Of a stretch of DNA of 64,000 nt, positions 33,042 to 44,689 are shown one piece after another (position 1 is the stretch's first letter; every line of letters begins with the position of its first letter). Under the pieces are notes generated by a model that ran no database searches, had not been told where the DNA came from, and saw only the letters and a list, made by a program, of their open reading frames with translations. The position numbers and the translations under genes were made by a program. Origin of the DNA: Tupaia tana (lineage: Eukaryota > Chordata > Mammalia > Scandentia > Tupaiidae); NCBI GenBank assembly GCA_026018925.1, contig JAKSZU010000016.1:55069075-55133074 (forward strand). The letters run 5' to 3'.

Positions 33042-33695
33042 AGAACAACTATCTGCATCGAACTTTCCTAGGTGATCTTGTAGTCATACAAAAAGCACAG
33101 AAGTCAGTGGGTGAAGGTTAGATGGAGTTTCACTTTGTGTAACTATACACAGAAAACTTTAAATATGGCTACTTAGCATCATATTTACTATATGCTGTAA
33201 GTTTGGCTGGAAAAGCAGGTTAAAAATACAAAAGGACTATTATATCTAGTGGAGTGAAAACTTTCCTAAAGGACAGGATGTCTTCAAGAATCTTTGCAAA
33301 ATACAGGAAAAATTACATGTTTTTTGTTTGTTTGTTAGTTTTCCTTTAAAAGGTGTCCTCCTTTTCTCCTCCCCTAGAGTTAACCTACAAAACAATGTCA
33401 ACCAAATCTCATTTGGGAGATGATTTGACTTAGGTTAGAAAACAACAGGTCAATAGTATTGATTGCAAATCTAGTGACAATGCCTGGGTTTACTGACAAG
33501 CAGTCACACTCATAGACTTGTTCTTGGCCTTCAGAATTGCAGGTGGGCAGGAGCTTCTGGAATAAGCACAATGCCCCAGAACTTTGTGTTTCTTCTTGGA
33601 AGCCTCTAGTCCACTATGTGAAGCCTATGTTTCAAGTTGCGCCTGCCCTGTTCTGGGCAACTCTGCAGATGCTGCCTTTTATAAAGTTGCTTTGT
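33042..33695. other. Single-copy-looking non-coding DNA
   Basis: No repeat recognised. Confidence 0.4.
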
Positions 33696-33699
33696 ATGA

Positions 33700-33925
33700 A
33701 GTTGAAAGGACACTGGGTTTAGAATTCAATAAAACTGCTTCAGATTTTGAGCCTGCTGTCAGCTCTATGACCTGGGCACACTGCCTAGTAGGCCTGATTG
33801 TCTACCTGGCCATCTCTAAAAATCTGAAAGCTATTCTGAGGATTAAATGAAGCTATGTGTATAAAAATCTTTTCCACGATTCTTGGCACATAGCAGGTCC
33901 TCAATAAATAATAATTGATCTTTTC
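33700..33925 (+). repeat. MIR, nearly complete
   Basis: TTTGAGCCTGCTGTCAGCTC, TATGACCTGGGCACACTGCC, TGAGGATTAAATGAAGCTAT, GATTCTTGGCACATAGCAGG and the TCAATAAATAATAATTG end. Confidence 0.92.
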
Positions 33926-33951
33926 AAGTGTATTTGAATAATAAACAATTA

Positions 33952-34115
33952 CCCAACAGGTGGCATATTAGTTGAGGCACTGGACTCCCACAGGGCCAAC
34001 TGTGGTTCGAGTCCTAGACATGGTGGTTTGTTTTCTCACTTTCCCTTTCTCTCTGGCCAAATAAAAAAAATAATAATAATAAATAAATAAAATTAAATAA
34101 ATCTTTTTTTAAAAA
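33952..34115 (+). mobile_element. Family A SINE, short form
   Basis: Head ACCCAACAGGTGGCATATTA, TGGACTCCCACAGGGCCAAC, B-box-like GGTTCGAGTCC at 34003-34013, then straight to TTTCTCACTTTCCCTTTCTC and an AAT-rich tail. The long central body is absent. Confidence 0.85.
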
Positions 34116-35040
34116 ACAATAACCCTGAGAATTTACTACTTTACTAAGCTTATACTTTACTAAGCTCATAAAGTCAATAAATTAATCTTCAGTAAGACTC
34201 AGTGACTATGAGTTGATAGATAATCAGTCTCCAACTTATTTGAAGCCCAGAAAGTATAAAATTGGTAGTATAGAGTGTAGTAGCAATGAGAAAACTTAGC
34301 TCTTCAGCCCATTCGAGAGTACTCCCATGGTCATATGTTTATAAACACTACAATTGAAGGAAGATTTTTAGAAGTTCTGTCTTTGCCATTCCATTACCTT
34401 TTGCCTGGCAGCCAACCTACTTAAACTAATTCTTCTACTTCTCATTTCCTTGTTCCACTTAAAAGGTTTGTTGAGTGAGCCCATGAAGTTCTGAAAGCAA
34501 CGCTGAAAACACCTGAGTGGGCAAAGCACAGCTTTACTAACAGAGGATATTAAAAAGATAAATTGTTGTGGACTGAAAGAGGTAAAATTATAGGTGAGTA
34601 TAAAGAGAGAGTGGCCAATGAGAGGTATTTGAAGCATTTCTGTGGAGCCAGCATCTTTTTAGGGACTCTTAAGCCTTGCGCATACCACACAAGTTTTCCA
34701 ACTGGTAGAGCATATTTTCTTTGTAGTTTCCTAAAAATGTTGTGTAATGGGTTAACCCCTTCTCTGCCAAGAGCAAATTTTCAGGAACTCATTGAATTGC
34801 CTGTTACTATCTGCAGGCTCCGAGTCATCATTTCAGACCATCCCTACCCTGGTGTCTTCTTGAAGTCTTGGGAGCTTTTCCATGCCCCTCTTCCTCTGTT
34901 TCTGATGTGGACACTGCTGTGTCAACAGGGCTAGGGTTTCTGTGGGCTCCCATGCACTTGGCTGAATCTGGTTGAGCTGAGGCCTCTCTCTCCATCCCAA
35001 CTTGCTACATCAACTATCCCTCTTTTCGAAATTTAAAACC
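34116..35040. other. Single-copy-looking non-coding DNA
   Basis: No repeat recognised. A 123-codon plus-strand frame (34563-34934) shows no domain. Confidence 0.4.
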
Positions 35041-35044
35041 AGGG

Positions 35045-35290
35045 TGTTGGATGAAAGCACAGTGATAAAATTGAGCTCTGGAAGGAAGGCTGATCCACAT
35101 GGGAAGGTTCTAGATTCTTATCCTGAGACCTCCCTGAGTACACTGTGCACATATGTGCCCATGATCCAGGATTGACTGAGGCTGGGAGTGAATTAAAACC
35201 CTAGTAGGGGTGTTGTCTCTCTATTTACATCTCTGTCTATCTCTGTCTCTCTGACTCATGGAAGAAATGAAGTGTAAAACAAAAACTTAA
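35045..35290 (+). mobile_element. Family B SINE
   Basis: AAAGCACAGTGATAAAATTG head, GGCTGATCCACATGGGAAGG, TCCTGAGACCTCCCTGAGTA, CCCATGATCCAGGATTGACT, GAGGCTGGGAGTGAATTAAA, CT-rich end and A-rich tail. The best family B reference in the window. Confidence 0.82.
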
Positions 35291-35299
35291 AAGCAGGTA

Positions 35300-35423
35300 T
35301 GAGGAATCTTCAAAATCAAAGTTATGAAAAATGCATATTATGAAAGACCGCACATGAACTTCAAATTCTTTTGCACCAAAAGATACTTTAATTATATTTC
35401 CTATGACATTTTGAAGCACTTTG
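35300..35423. mobile_element. TA-flanked ~125-bp MITE (first family), copy 2
   Basis: Inverted ends: TGAGGAATCTTCAAAATCAA and CCTATGACATTTTGAAGCAC plus TTTG. Middle TTTTGCACCAAAAGATACTT. TA at 35298-35299 and 35424-35425. Length 124 bp. Confidence 0.87.
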
Positions 35424-35461
35424 TATTTACATTCATCCCCATACATCAACATTTCATTATA

Positions 35462-35895
35462 ACCAACCATGTTCTGGACTCTGTATTAAAAGTTTTATAT
35501 TTGCCATCTCAGTTAATTCTCAAACCAGGAGTTAGCAAACAATTTCTCTAAAGGGCCAGATAGTAACTATCTTAGGCTTTGTAGGCCACATGATCTCTGT
35601 TGTAACTACCCAGCTCTTCCACTGTAGCATAAAAATTGCCATAGCCGATATGTAAATGAGTGACTCAGCCTATGTTCCAATAAAACTTTATTTAGAAAAA
35701 TAGACTGCAAGGCAGACTTGCCCATAGGCTGTAGTTTGCTGAGCCCAGCTCTAACTAATCCTATCATGTGTGTTATTAATACCCATTTTACAAATGAGAA
35801 AATGAAGTATGGAGAAGAAATTACGATACTTTCAGAGATAGTACAGGTTGTAAAAGGCAACCAACAATAGCCAGTCTGATTTCAGGGCCCATGGA
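35462..35895 (+). repeat. MIR split by a hAT element
   Basis: The first half at 35462-35522 has TTTATATTTGCCATCTCAGT and TAATTCTCAAAC. The second half at 35753-35895 has TATTAATACCCATTTTACAA and ATGAGAAAATGAAG. They join in correct MIR order once the insert is removed. Confidence 0.8.
35523..35752 (-). mobile_element. hAT-type DNA transposon fossil
   Basis: On the minus strand: AGCAAACTACAGCCTATGGG, AATAAAGTTTTATTGGAACA, GCTACAGTGGAAGAGCTGGG and GGCCCTTTAGAGAAATTGTT. It begins and ends with CAG/CTG-type termini. Same family as 47464-47697. Confidence 0.78.
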
Positions 35896-36435
35896 AACAC
35901 TGTATTATAGTGCCTGCAAACAAGGTGGATATAGGTTGTTGGAAGCAGAGAGGTAGAGGAAAGGCACTTTTCCCAGCTGCCTGCCCCATCTTTGTGAGTA
36001 CAAGCTTCCCCTTGATGTTCCAAACCAGCAACTAAATTTTCCTTGTGGACTAGAATTCTGCTCTGGGTAGCAGTTGCTTTTGTTGCTTTGATGTGTTCAC
36101 TATTGCTCATTATTCTGTATTAGAATACAACTTCCAGAGATTTCTAGATGAAGACACAGCTGTTTCTTACTTGGCCAGGAATTGAAATAATATGCTGTTA
36201 ATACATGCATTAATGGTTTTTAGTAACTTACTAATTAAATTATTGAGTGTGTTTGTGTGTGGCCTCACATATGTTTGCTAGACACTGAACTAATTATTGG
36301 AAACACATCATGAAATATAAAAAGGATAGATTCTGTTCTTGCCTGTTGACATGACCTTTTGAAGCACATCTCCAGATCTGTGTGTGACTGACAAGATTTT
36401 GCTTAGGTCTATACAGTTTATCTAGTATAGTCTAC
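35896..36435. other. Unassigned non-coding DNA
   Basis: No repeat or coding signal recognised. Confidence 0.4.
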
Positions 36436-36438
36436 CTA

Positions 36439-36741
36439 TCCTTTAACAATGCAGGGGTTAGGGGTGCCAACCATCCACACAGTCGAAAATGTGTATTAAC
36501 TTTCAACTTCCCCAAAACTTAACTACTAATAGCCTACTGTTGACCAGAATCCTTACCTATAACACAATCAGTTAACACACATTTTGTATGTTACATGCAT
36601 TATAAACTGTAATCTTACAATAAAGTAAGCTAGAGAAATGCAAATGTTAATAAAAAATTATAAGGAAAATACAGTATTGATTGAAAAGAATCTGTGTGTA
36701 AGTGGACTTGTTCAAATATAAGTGGTTCAAAAGTCAACTGA
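36439..36741. mobile_element. Tigger-like DNA transposon fossil
   Basis: Complementary ends: TTTAACAATGCAGGGGTTAG on the left, TTCAAAAGTCAACTGA on the right. The interior has CTTAACTACTAATAGCCTAC and TCTTACAATAAAGTAAGCTA, well-known words of an old mammalian Tigger/mariner-class element. Exact subfamily from memory only. Confidence 0.72.
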
Positions 36742-36744
36742 ATT

Positions 36745-36925
36745 TTCCCATATAATTCTGATTAACCTGTGCAACCTGAGATAGGTATTATTAACCCCAT
36801 TTTAAGGGTAAGAAACCTCAGGCTGAGAGTGGCATAGAGTTGCGGAAGGTCATACAATGACTACCTTGGTAGTTAAGCTGAGTCTTTGGCTCATGACTTC
36901 TGACCACTGATCCACACCCTTTCCT
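36745..36925 (+). repeat. MIR
   Basis: GAGATAGGTATTATTAACCC, CATTTTAAGGGTAAGAAACC, CATAGAGTTGCGGAAGGTCA and TGGCTCATGACTTCTGACC are in MIR order. Confidence 0.87.
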
Positions 36926-37605
36926 ACCACACCTTGCTGCACTGCTATTCCAGAACCATGCTCTGTGTCGTTCTCTCTTACCACCTCCAGCTGGCAGTGT
37001 CTTTGTCTGAACTTTATTTAACCTGGCTCCTATCCAGGCTCTCTGGCAGATATCCCAGTTCTCATTTTCTATCTGCCCAGCATCTCCCAGGTTTTCTTCT
37101 TAAGCTCTTATCCTTCTTTGGCAGCCAAATGCCCTCTATTTTATTTTCTCCCTTGGGCACATTCATAGGATGGAGAAAAGCCGAGAGATTGTTCACTTTC
37201 TTAACAGGAACTGCTTTCAATTCAGCCACAGCTGCTTACACCTTTCAGAAGTGAGATGGATCCCAAGACAGATGGCTCAGCAGTGACTATTTTAAGCCCT
37301 AGAGTCACAAGAACAGATCCAAAATAGCTTAGTCCAGCAAGGGTCAAATGCAGAGCAGAGCTGCTGGCTTTAGAGAGAGCATGACCTCAGATTTTCAGAG
37401 TTACCAAGTTAAGTCAGTTCTGGTGTTTTCTAGTTAATGTCTTCTTCAGTGCAGTTTCTGTGCTCATATTTCAATACTAACTTGGTCCTATTTTCAGCTG
37501 CTGCTCTCAAAAATTCTTTTATTGGTGACTTCAAATGCCTTATTTGAGTGTTTGTTGCTGCTACTAAGATTTGTATTAGGGGAAATTATGTTTCCCCCTG
37601 TGTAT
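36926..37605. other. Single-copy-looking non-coding DNA
   Basis: No repeat recognised. A 106-codon frame (36934-37254) shows no domain. Confidence 0.4.
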
Positions 37606-37607
37606 CA

Positions 37608-38085
37608 GTCAGCTAATTACAACAGTAATGCTGTGTAAGAAACCACCTCAAAACTCAGTGGCTGATGGCAACAATCATTTAATCTCATGGTCATAGATTT
37701 GGCTGGGGGTCAACTGATCTGTACTCAGCCTGGCTGTTTGTGGCTCCAAGTTATGGGTTAACCCCTGCTGTTTTTACCATCCTCTTATCTTTACTGAACC
37801 AGCAGCAGCAGACTATTCAGAGCATGTCCTCATGGCAATGGTGGAAACGTAAGAGGACAAGTTCAACTGTGTATACATGTGCCAGATCTTTTTTTTTCTT
37901 TGAACGTGTATTCTAAATTCACATTGACCAGAGCAATTCACATGACCAAGTCCAGTATCAGTGTGGCCAGAAATACATTCTACCCCTAGTAGGCGGAGAA
38001 AGGATTGGAAGATCTCATAAAGAACATGGTTAGAAGAAGAATGAAGAATTTGAAGTAGCACTGCTATCTAACACACCTGGGGCTG
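37608..38085 (+). repeat. Ancient mammalian repeat, family not assigned
   Basis: GTATCAGTCAGCTAATTACA, AAAACTCAGTGGCTGATGGC, AATCATTTAATCTCATGGTC, GAGCAATTCACATGACCAAG and ACATTCTACCCCTAGTAGGC follow the order of a widespread old repeat. Confidence 0.7.
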
Positions 38086-39040
38086 CAGAGCACCTGGAGA
38101 AAAAGGTTGTATTGAGGGCAGCAGATAAAGCCCATGGTTTTCCCCCTTTGAGCAGCTGTGGCTCATTATCCTTTCCCTTCTGAGGAGGATGGCAGATGGC
38201 CTGACTTCTCTCTTTGAAATGGCCTTACACTGTCTCTGCACTCTTGTATATAGACTTCTTCCTGACTTCTGTCAATTGAGTGAGTTGCCCAGTGTGACTT
38301 AATTTTTGAACTGACTCCTCAGAAGTTTCTTTTAAAGAGATTTGGGAAGTCAGAAGATAGAAACAGTGCGGATGAGCAGAGGGAAAGAGCTAGCCCCCTT
38401 TATTTGCATATCCCTAGTGCTGCATGTAAGAATGCTGTTGGTTTTTAAAAAAAAAAAAAGACAAGAGAAATGGGCTTCCATTAGCTTGCTGGTGATGACA
38501 GCACAGGAGTTGAAGTTTGAGGCCATCATAATGTGTGTGCGGCTGTCCATGGGCGCAGAAGTCCTGCAGGTAGAAATTTTTACACATAGGGTCTAAATGA
38601 TGATTTTAGAGGAAAAACAGCATGACTTTTGGCTCATGTAGACATAGACCTTGTGAAATTCAGATATAAGGACATTTTAGCAGGATCAGTAAAACGGAAC
38701 ATTTGCGTTTTCTAAGAATGGCCTTTGTGATTGGTTTTAGAAGGGAGGAATGCAATGATTCTCAGTGCTGTGAGCGAGCTGGTACCCAGCTGCTTTGTGT
38801 TAACAAAGATACCTTTCCTTATCCGTAAGGAATCAAAACAATTAGGCTTAGTTGAAAACTTTTTATGCCCTCTTCCCACACCCAATTGTGATAAAATTTA
38901 AATTCATGGATTCTATTGGAAAGAGGAATATCTAATCATTGTATATTCACAAAGAATTTTACTGTTCACTCACAAAATATTGGAAAGGGTGAAGAAGGAT
39001 ATTATCTAGGAATCAGGTATCCCACATTCTAGCATGAACT
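38086..39040. other. Single-copy-looking non-coding DNA
   Basis: No repeat recognised. Confidence 0.4.
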
Positions 39041-39044
39041 TAAA

Positions 39045-39235
39045 TGGGCCAGCAGTGGACAGAATAGGAGTCCACCAATAATGTCCATGTCTTAATTCTC
39101 ATAACCTGTGGATGTATTAGATTGCATGATGCAAAGGAAAGGAAATTACAGCTTCAAATGGAATTAAGGCTTCTCATCGATAGACTTTGGGATGAAGAGA
39201 TTCTACTGAATTATCTATAATAGATGGGCCCAAAT
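39045..39235 (+). repeat. Ancient mammalian repeat fragment
   Basis: AATGTCCATGTCTTAATTCT, CATAACCTGTGGATGTATTA, AATTAAGGCTTCTCATCGAT, GATGAAGAGATTCTACTGAA and ATGGGCCCAAATG recall an old LTR-type repeat found across mammals. The 3' part may correspond to 52340-52572. Confidence 0.65.
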
Positions 39236-39256
39236 GTTTAAAAGTAAGGGATTTAG

Positions 39257-39535
39257 GGACCAGGAGGTGGCAAATAGTAATACAATTGGGTCCAAATGGG
39301 AAAGGCCTTGGGTTCACCTTCTAGGACTTCCCTGAGCATGCCAGGCATGTGTATGCCTGTGATCCAACTGGCCGAGGCTGGAGGTAAATCACATCAGAAA
39401 GACTCTGTTGGGGGTATTTGTCTCTCTGCACTTCTCTCTTTTCCTCTCTTCTCTTTCCTTCTCTCCCTCTACCTCTTATTTTCTCTTTCTGTTCCCCTCA
39501 GAGGAGATAAATGAATAAACAATAAAAAATAAACA
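39257..39535 (+). mobile_element. Family B SINE
   Basis: Head GGGACCAGGAGGTGGCAAAT; GGACTTCCCTGAGCATGCCA; CCTGTGATCCAACTGGCCGA; long CT-rich stretch; A-rich end near 39535. Confidence 0.75.
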
Positions 39536-40720
39536 CAAGAGTTTCTTAACGGGGAAGAGTGAAGCAAAAGAATCTGTGCCAGAGTGATATTATATGAAAA
39601 AGATAAGTCATTGCTGGCTTTGAAGATCAAAGGGATCCACTAAACAAGGAATGTGGACACTGTCTAGAAAGTGGAAATGGCAAGAAAATAGGTTTTCCCC
39701 TTGAGTCATCAGAAATGAGCACACTTTGCTGGTACCTTGATTTAGTCCCTCTTGGATTGTTGACCTCCAGATAATTTTGCATTTTTTTAAGATACCAATT
39801 TTCTTACGGCTTCCATTTGTTATAACTGCACTAGGAAATTAATTCACTGATTTCTAGTCAGGATTACTTTTTCAATCTTTTAAACCAAGGGGGTTGGGGT
39901 AATGATTGGACTGTCACATTGCATTTCCAAGGGCGATTTTGGGTCCCTCAGCTTCCTCTGAGCCTGTTTGCTTACAGAGGGCATCATCTATCCCTTTCCT
40001 ACCAGGTTGCAGTGAAGAATGATGCATCAATCACAGCTCAATAGACTTTGTCCTCCTCCATCTTTCTTTCAGTCTTTGTTTTTCTGATGAAAGCAGAGGA
40101 AGATTAGCAGTGGAAAAAGCTTGGAATGTACAAGATAGTGAAGACACTGGCCTAACTTTAAAGCAATGTCTGTGGGTTGCTGAGTCTTAGTCGTGTCTAT
40201 TTTCTGGTTTCCTCTCTTTACTCCTCTGCAGAGACATCTTAGGGATATGCTGTAAGAACAAAGATGAACATATCATGCTGCTGTGGGACAATCTGTCAAG
40301 GCTCTGGCTTCCTCCATCTGAGCCGTTATTTTCTTCTGCAGAAAATGCTACAGCTACAGCCAGGGGAATGATGGGGGATCTTTGAAGAAACTGCTTTAGA
40401 GAAGAGACCAAGATTCCTTGTCTGTGAACCACAGGCATGTACCAAATGAGGTTGCATTACAGGACTCCTGGTCAAGAACAATCTTGACCTGGACAGAAGA
40501 ATCCAAAGAAGGTAAGCAATTAGGGCAGAACAGAAAAGCAACTTTGAAGATTATAAGCCTTTAATTGCAACTTCAGTCTGAGACAAATAGCCAGTTGACT
40601 AGAAGGTTTGAGTTGATGAATTCTCAGGAAATTCCTTATCCCAGGTTGCCTTGCCCCCTTAGTCTCTGTGGTTACTAACAGATTATTATTATTTTTTTTC
40701 TCTTTAAGTATAATTCTCTT
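39536..40720. other. Single-copy-looking non-coding DNA
   Basis: No repeat recognised over 1.2 kb. Confidence 0.4.
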
Positions 40721-40724
40721 TCAA

Positions 40725-40978
40725 TCCAAAACTGGTTTATGTATATTTGTAAGTTAATTTATTTCGAGAGAGAGAGAGAGAGAGAGATGAAGAGAGAGAG
40801 AGAGTCACTTTCAACTGATTCTGGGTCTGGTTCTCATGCCATGATCCACCCTTAGTCTCAACTGGCCTAGACATGGCAAACATGCACATACTCAGCATGC
40901 CCAGAGAAGTACCAGGACATGAACTGGGACCTTTCTCAGGAAGGTCCTGTTGTGTTTCCACTGTGCCACCCTTGGCAC
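40725..40978 (-). mobile_element. Family B SINE
   Basis: (GA)n at about 40767-40803. On the minus strand the head is GGTGCCAAGGGTGGCACAGT, with CACAACAGGACCTTCCTGAG and GTGGATCATGGCATGAGAAC. Closest relative here is 3045-3264. Confidence 0.75.
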
Positions 40979-41760
40979 CAGTGATTTATATCTTTTGTAG
41001 TTACTTTATGATATCTAAAGTGATTCTATACTTTTGTTTAACAGATAATGCCTTATGTTTTATATTTGAGATTAAATTTTAATATGCACATACTGCAATA
41101 ATCCTAAAAAGTTAGCACATTTAGCTAAACCCATTAAGCTATAAATGATTGGTATGTTATACTTGCTGAGAGCTGAGAAAACTCAGGAGAGAGCAGACAC
41201 ATACAAGCAAGGATTCTCAAAACCAGTGAGGTTGACATGAGAAAAATGGAAGAAAAATGGGATGAAAGGAGAAGACGCTGGGACACTAAGGCAAAGTTTA
41301 CTAACTATCCTGTAAGATTTATTTGACTGTGTCATAAATATTTCTCCAGAGTGAGCACTGAGGACGCATTTCTCTAGAAGGAAAAAATGGTGAAAATGGT
41401 GTCATTTATTACACACAAGTCATTCTTGTCAAGATTCATGCTTTGGTTTCCCATACAGTTTCCCATAAAGACGTATAGGGAGGATAAGCCACTTTGGCCT
41501 CAAAGAGAAGTAGCATCTCCTTAGAGACATCAAAAAAGAGAAAAGTCTTTAGACCTATTCTCTGAGAAGAAGCCCCAGGCAGACAAGAGAGGGTTTATTT
41601 GAGATCTTGCTAGATGGTGAAGTCTTTAAATGACTTCTGCCACATGGCTGGGAGGTATAATGAGAATACTGATAGGGAATCTATCAGTGACTATCTTAAC
41701 ATGAGTAATTATTCTGATTAATGGTATTTTCTGAGTTTATACTCTTAGTTATAAGTCATT
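40979..41760. other. Single-copy-looking non-coding DNA
   Basis: No repeat recognised. Confidence 0.4.
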
Positions 41761-41763
41761 TTT

Positions 41764-42036
41764 GAAAGATATGTATTTTTTCTTTATTTGCGATAAACTA
41801 TGTGGATGCACACATGAAGTAGAGAAAGAGAGAGAGAAAAGAGCATCCTTCATAGGGTCTGGTTACACTAAGATCCTCTTCAGTCCTTCAGCCCTGTTGG
41901 ATCTCGGACATTCATGTACTCATGCACATGCCCACTGTGTTTTAGGCTGATCCAGCTGGGGATTTGGACCACAGTCACTGTGTGAGATCCAGCTTTTCTT
42001 GAACAAAGTATTATCACTATACTACATAATCGGCCC
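41764..42036 (-). mobile_element. Diverged SINE, older family A subtype
   Basis: On the minus strand the head is GGGCCGATTATGTAGTATAG, then GCTGGATCTCACACAGTGAC. The body is GA-rich. A younger SINE landed just beyond its head. Confidence 0.72.
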
Positions 42037-42055
42037 TGAACGATATGGATTTTTA

Positions 42056-42321
42056 TTTTTATTTATTTATTTTTAGAGGTTTTTGCTATAGGGCACATGC
42101 GCTCGCCAGACAGAGAGAGAAGAGAGAGACAGAAAGCGAGAAATCACCCCTTGGGGGGATGGCCATGCTGCAATCCCTTCTCCTCCATTCTCCTCTCAGG
42201 ATCTTGGGCACGCATGCACAGGCGCCGCCTTGAGTTTTAAGCCACTGGGTCTGGGACGCGAACCACAGTGGACTATGTGGGAGTCCAGCGACATAGCCAT
42301 TATGCTAACTGCTGGTCCCAA
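42056..42321 (-). mobile_element. Family A SINE, full length
   Basis: Flanked by GATATGGATTTTT from 42042 and GATACGGATTTTT from 42322, a target duplication with one mismatch. Complete head and GC-rich body with partial CpG decay. Confidence 0.94.
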
Positions 42322-42464
42322 GATACGGATTTTTAAACTCTCCATGGCTCTCATTCAACATTCAGCTGATCATTTTTTTTTCTCTGCTAGTGTAGGCAGC
42401 ATCAGAAATGGAAGCTTAAGTTTGAGTTATTCCCTGCGCATAGGCAGTTCTTAGCTACATCTAC

Positions 42465-42970
42465 ACGGTATTAATGCATTAATTAAAGAAAACCTTGTGT
42501 AGTAGATTAAAAAATCAGCCATAATAAATTACAGCCTCTCCCATCAAGGAGCTGAGTGTATTTCCATATCCTTTGATTTTGGGCTAACCTTATGTTTTAC
42601 ATAGAATGTGGTGGAAATATGTCCCTGTTCTTGTTCTAATTATAGGCCTCAAGAACACTTGGGCCTTCCTCTCTAACTGCTTTTGGGAATGCTGTAGCCA
42701 CCACCTTGTGAACCAGCTACAGCTAACCTTCTGGGTGAGAGGATGTGAGGTCTGGAGTCTTGGTTCCCCCAGCTAATAGCCAGCCAGTCATCAGCCATGT
42801 GAGTATTGCCATCAATTGCCTTCTCTCTGTCTGCATGAGCCCACAACAGAATTAGCTAGCAGAGCTCAGTCCCAATTGCCTATCCATGTGCACTATAAAC
42901 ATGGAGGTTTTATCCACCAATTTGGGGGCTAGCTTCTTATGCAGCAATAGCTAAATGATACACCTGGCCA
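42465..42970 (+). mobile_element. MLT1-like MaLR LTR
   Basis: ATAGAATGTGGTGGAAATAT, CTTGGGCCTTCCTCTCTAAC, TGAGAGGATGTGAGGTCTGG and CTTCTTATGCAGCAATAGCT with AATGATAC at the end follow MLT1 order. MaLR LTRs are old retrovirus-like remnants with no gene content here. Confidence 0.68.
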
Positions 42971-44265
42971 CAGCAAAGAGAAACATGAATATACTGCAGT
43001 TTTGCTTATGATGACATCATGAAGGGTTATCACTTGGTAGTTCATTTGTTGATTTAAGTCCTTTCTGGGGCCTTGATTATGGGTATTTGGAGGGAGAAAG
43101 CTGTGCTGACTGAGATTATAGCTCAGGGCGAAAGACAATTTTTAAAATTCAAATTCACTTTCTTTTACTGATAATGATACTAATGACTTTGTGGATTTTA
43201 AAAAACTTGTTCTTTTTTCATTAAAGTAGTGGCTGAGATGATAGAAAAATCAACATGGCCCCAAGTGATGACTTTACTAATTGGGGTTTAAAAGGGTTTG
43301 GCTTACAATATGTAACTTGAATATCCCCATCATAATGTTCTCATCATAAGGAAATGCCCCCATGACTCCCCACCCAGAACTCTCTAAGTAATGCATTTGC
43401 TGGAGCCGTTGGCACAGAGTATTATCAGTTGAAGAACCAGGGGAGAAATGTTCTGAAACAGACCTTGACTCTCCATTTCTCTATGCAGGTTCTTGTGTCG
43501 TTGTTTCTTTTTGGAAATAGAGCTCCCACTGACATCAAAAAGAATCTTTCTCAAAGTGCCTGGAAACCGCAGGGCGGGCAGCGTGGTTCCCCCAGCAGCA
43601 GAAAATCAGCCCCTGATGCATTCACTGGAGATCAAATTGGGTTAAATGCCCCCTTCCAAGCAAGCCTGAAAAATTGCCCAACACAAGGTCTTTCATGCAT
43701 CAGACCTCGAATGAAGGGCAAGCCTCAAAGCCTGGCCTAGTTCTAAATTTAGATAAGTAATTTTATCCAAGAATGTAACTGTGTAGTGAGTATTTCTGGT
43801 TTTCCTCCTCTCTGAATGCCCAAGCAGGGAGGATTAGGTCTACATTTGTGCCTTGACAATTTTGAGGAGGTGTCATGTGGATATTTCTCAGTGAAAAGAG
43901 CAAAAGTAATAGGAGACCAGCTTAAAATGTCAAGTCACATTATTGGCAGATACCTGAGGTGATCTTTGCTGTTTCCTCTGCTCTTAATTCAAGCAACATT
44001 ACACGTGCTATGACAACAGTGAGCAGTCTGGAACAGAACGTTTGATCTCCGGGAGCTGGCTGAAGCAAGGACAAACTGAATGGTCTTTTTTTGTGTTTCA
44101 TCATCCTAAAGGGGTGCTTATTCTCTGAGGGTCAGTTCATATGCCATAGGAGATACGGCATTGGAGGTAGGGTGAAAGGCTGTTGCTGTGCCTATGGCTG
44201 ATCTTAAGTATTTTAAAAAGTCAAATGAATATATGAATATCGCATACACACATACATACACAGTA
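42971..44265. other. Repeat-poor non-coding block
   Basis: No repeat recognised. A 103-codon frame (43429-43740) has no domain I know. Confidence 0.4.
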
Positions 44266-44269
44266 AGTC

Positions 44270-44542
44270 TGCATGGTCCAGGGCTGGCCCTATGGCTAAA
44301 AGAGCTAGATTCCTCATGAATGACTTTGCTTGAAATCCTGGCCTCGGTGTCTTGAAAAACACGCCCAGTGCATGTGCATGCCTGCCCCAAATCCTAATGG
44401 GATGAAGAAATAGAGGAGAATGGATGGCAGTGTAACCATACCTTATTACTTATTAGTGGATGCTTTCTCTCTGTCTGTCTGTCTCCCTCTGTCTCTGGCA
44501 AATGTATGCACCTTCTGGGAATTATTAAAAAAAAAAAAAAAA
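44270..44542 (+). mobile_element. Diverged SINE, older family A subtype
   Basis: Head CAGGGCTGGCCCTATGGCTA; CTAGATTCCTCATGAATGAC; TTGCTTGAAATCCTGGCC as remnant B box; TCTGTCTGTCTGTCTCCCTC end; poly(A) at 44527-44542. Confidence 0.8.
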
Positions 44543-44689
44543 GGCTTCAGAGATAAATTAAATATCAAGTATCTCTGTTTTGGAATTGAATGATCTCAAC
44601 TCCTCCTGACTATGAAATGTTGAAAAGAAGTTCTGATTGGCAATCTTATGTGCATTCGTTTAATAATAAAGTAAAAAGAAAGTAATAAT

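Noticed and set aside
43429..43740. 103-codon open frame
   Set aside because: No recognised similarity and no splice or promoter context; kept only as a note in the block entry.
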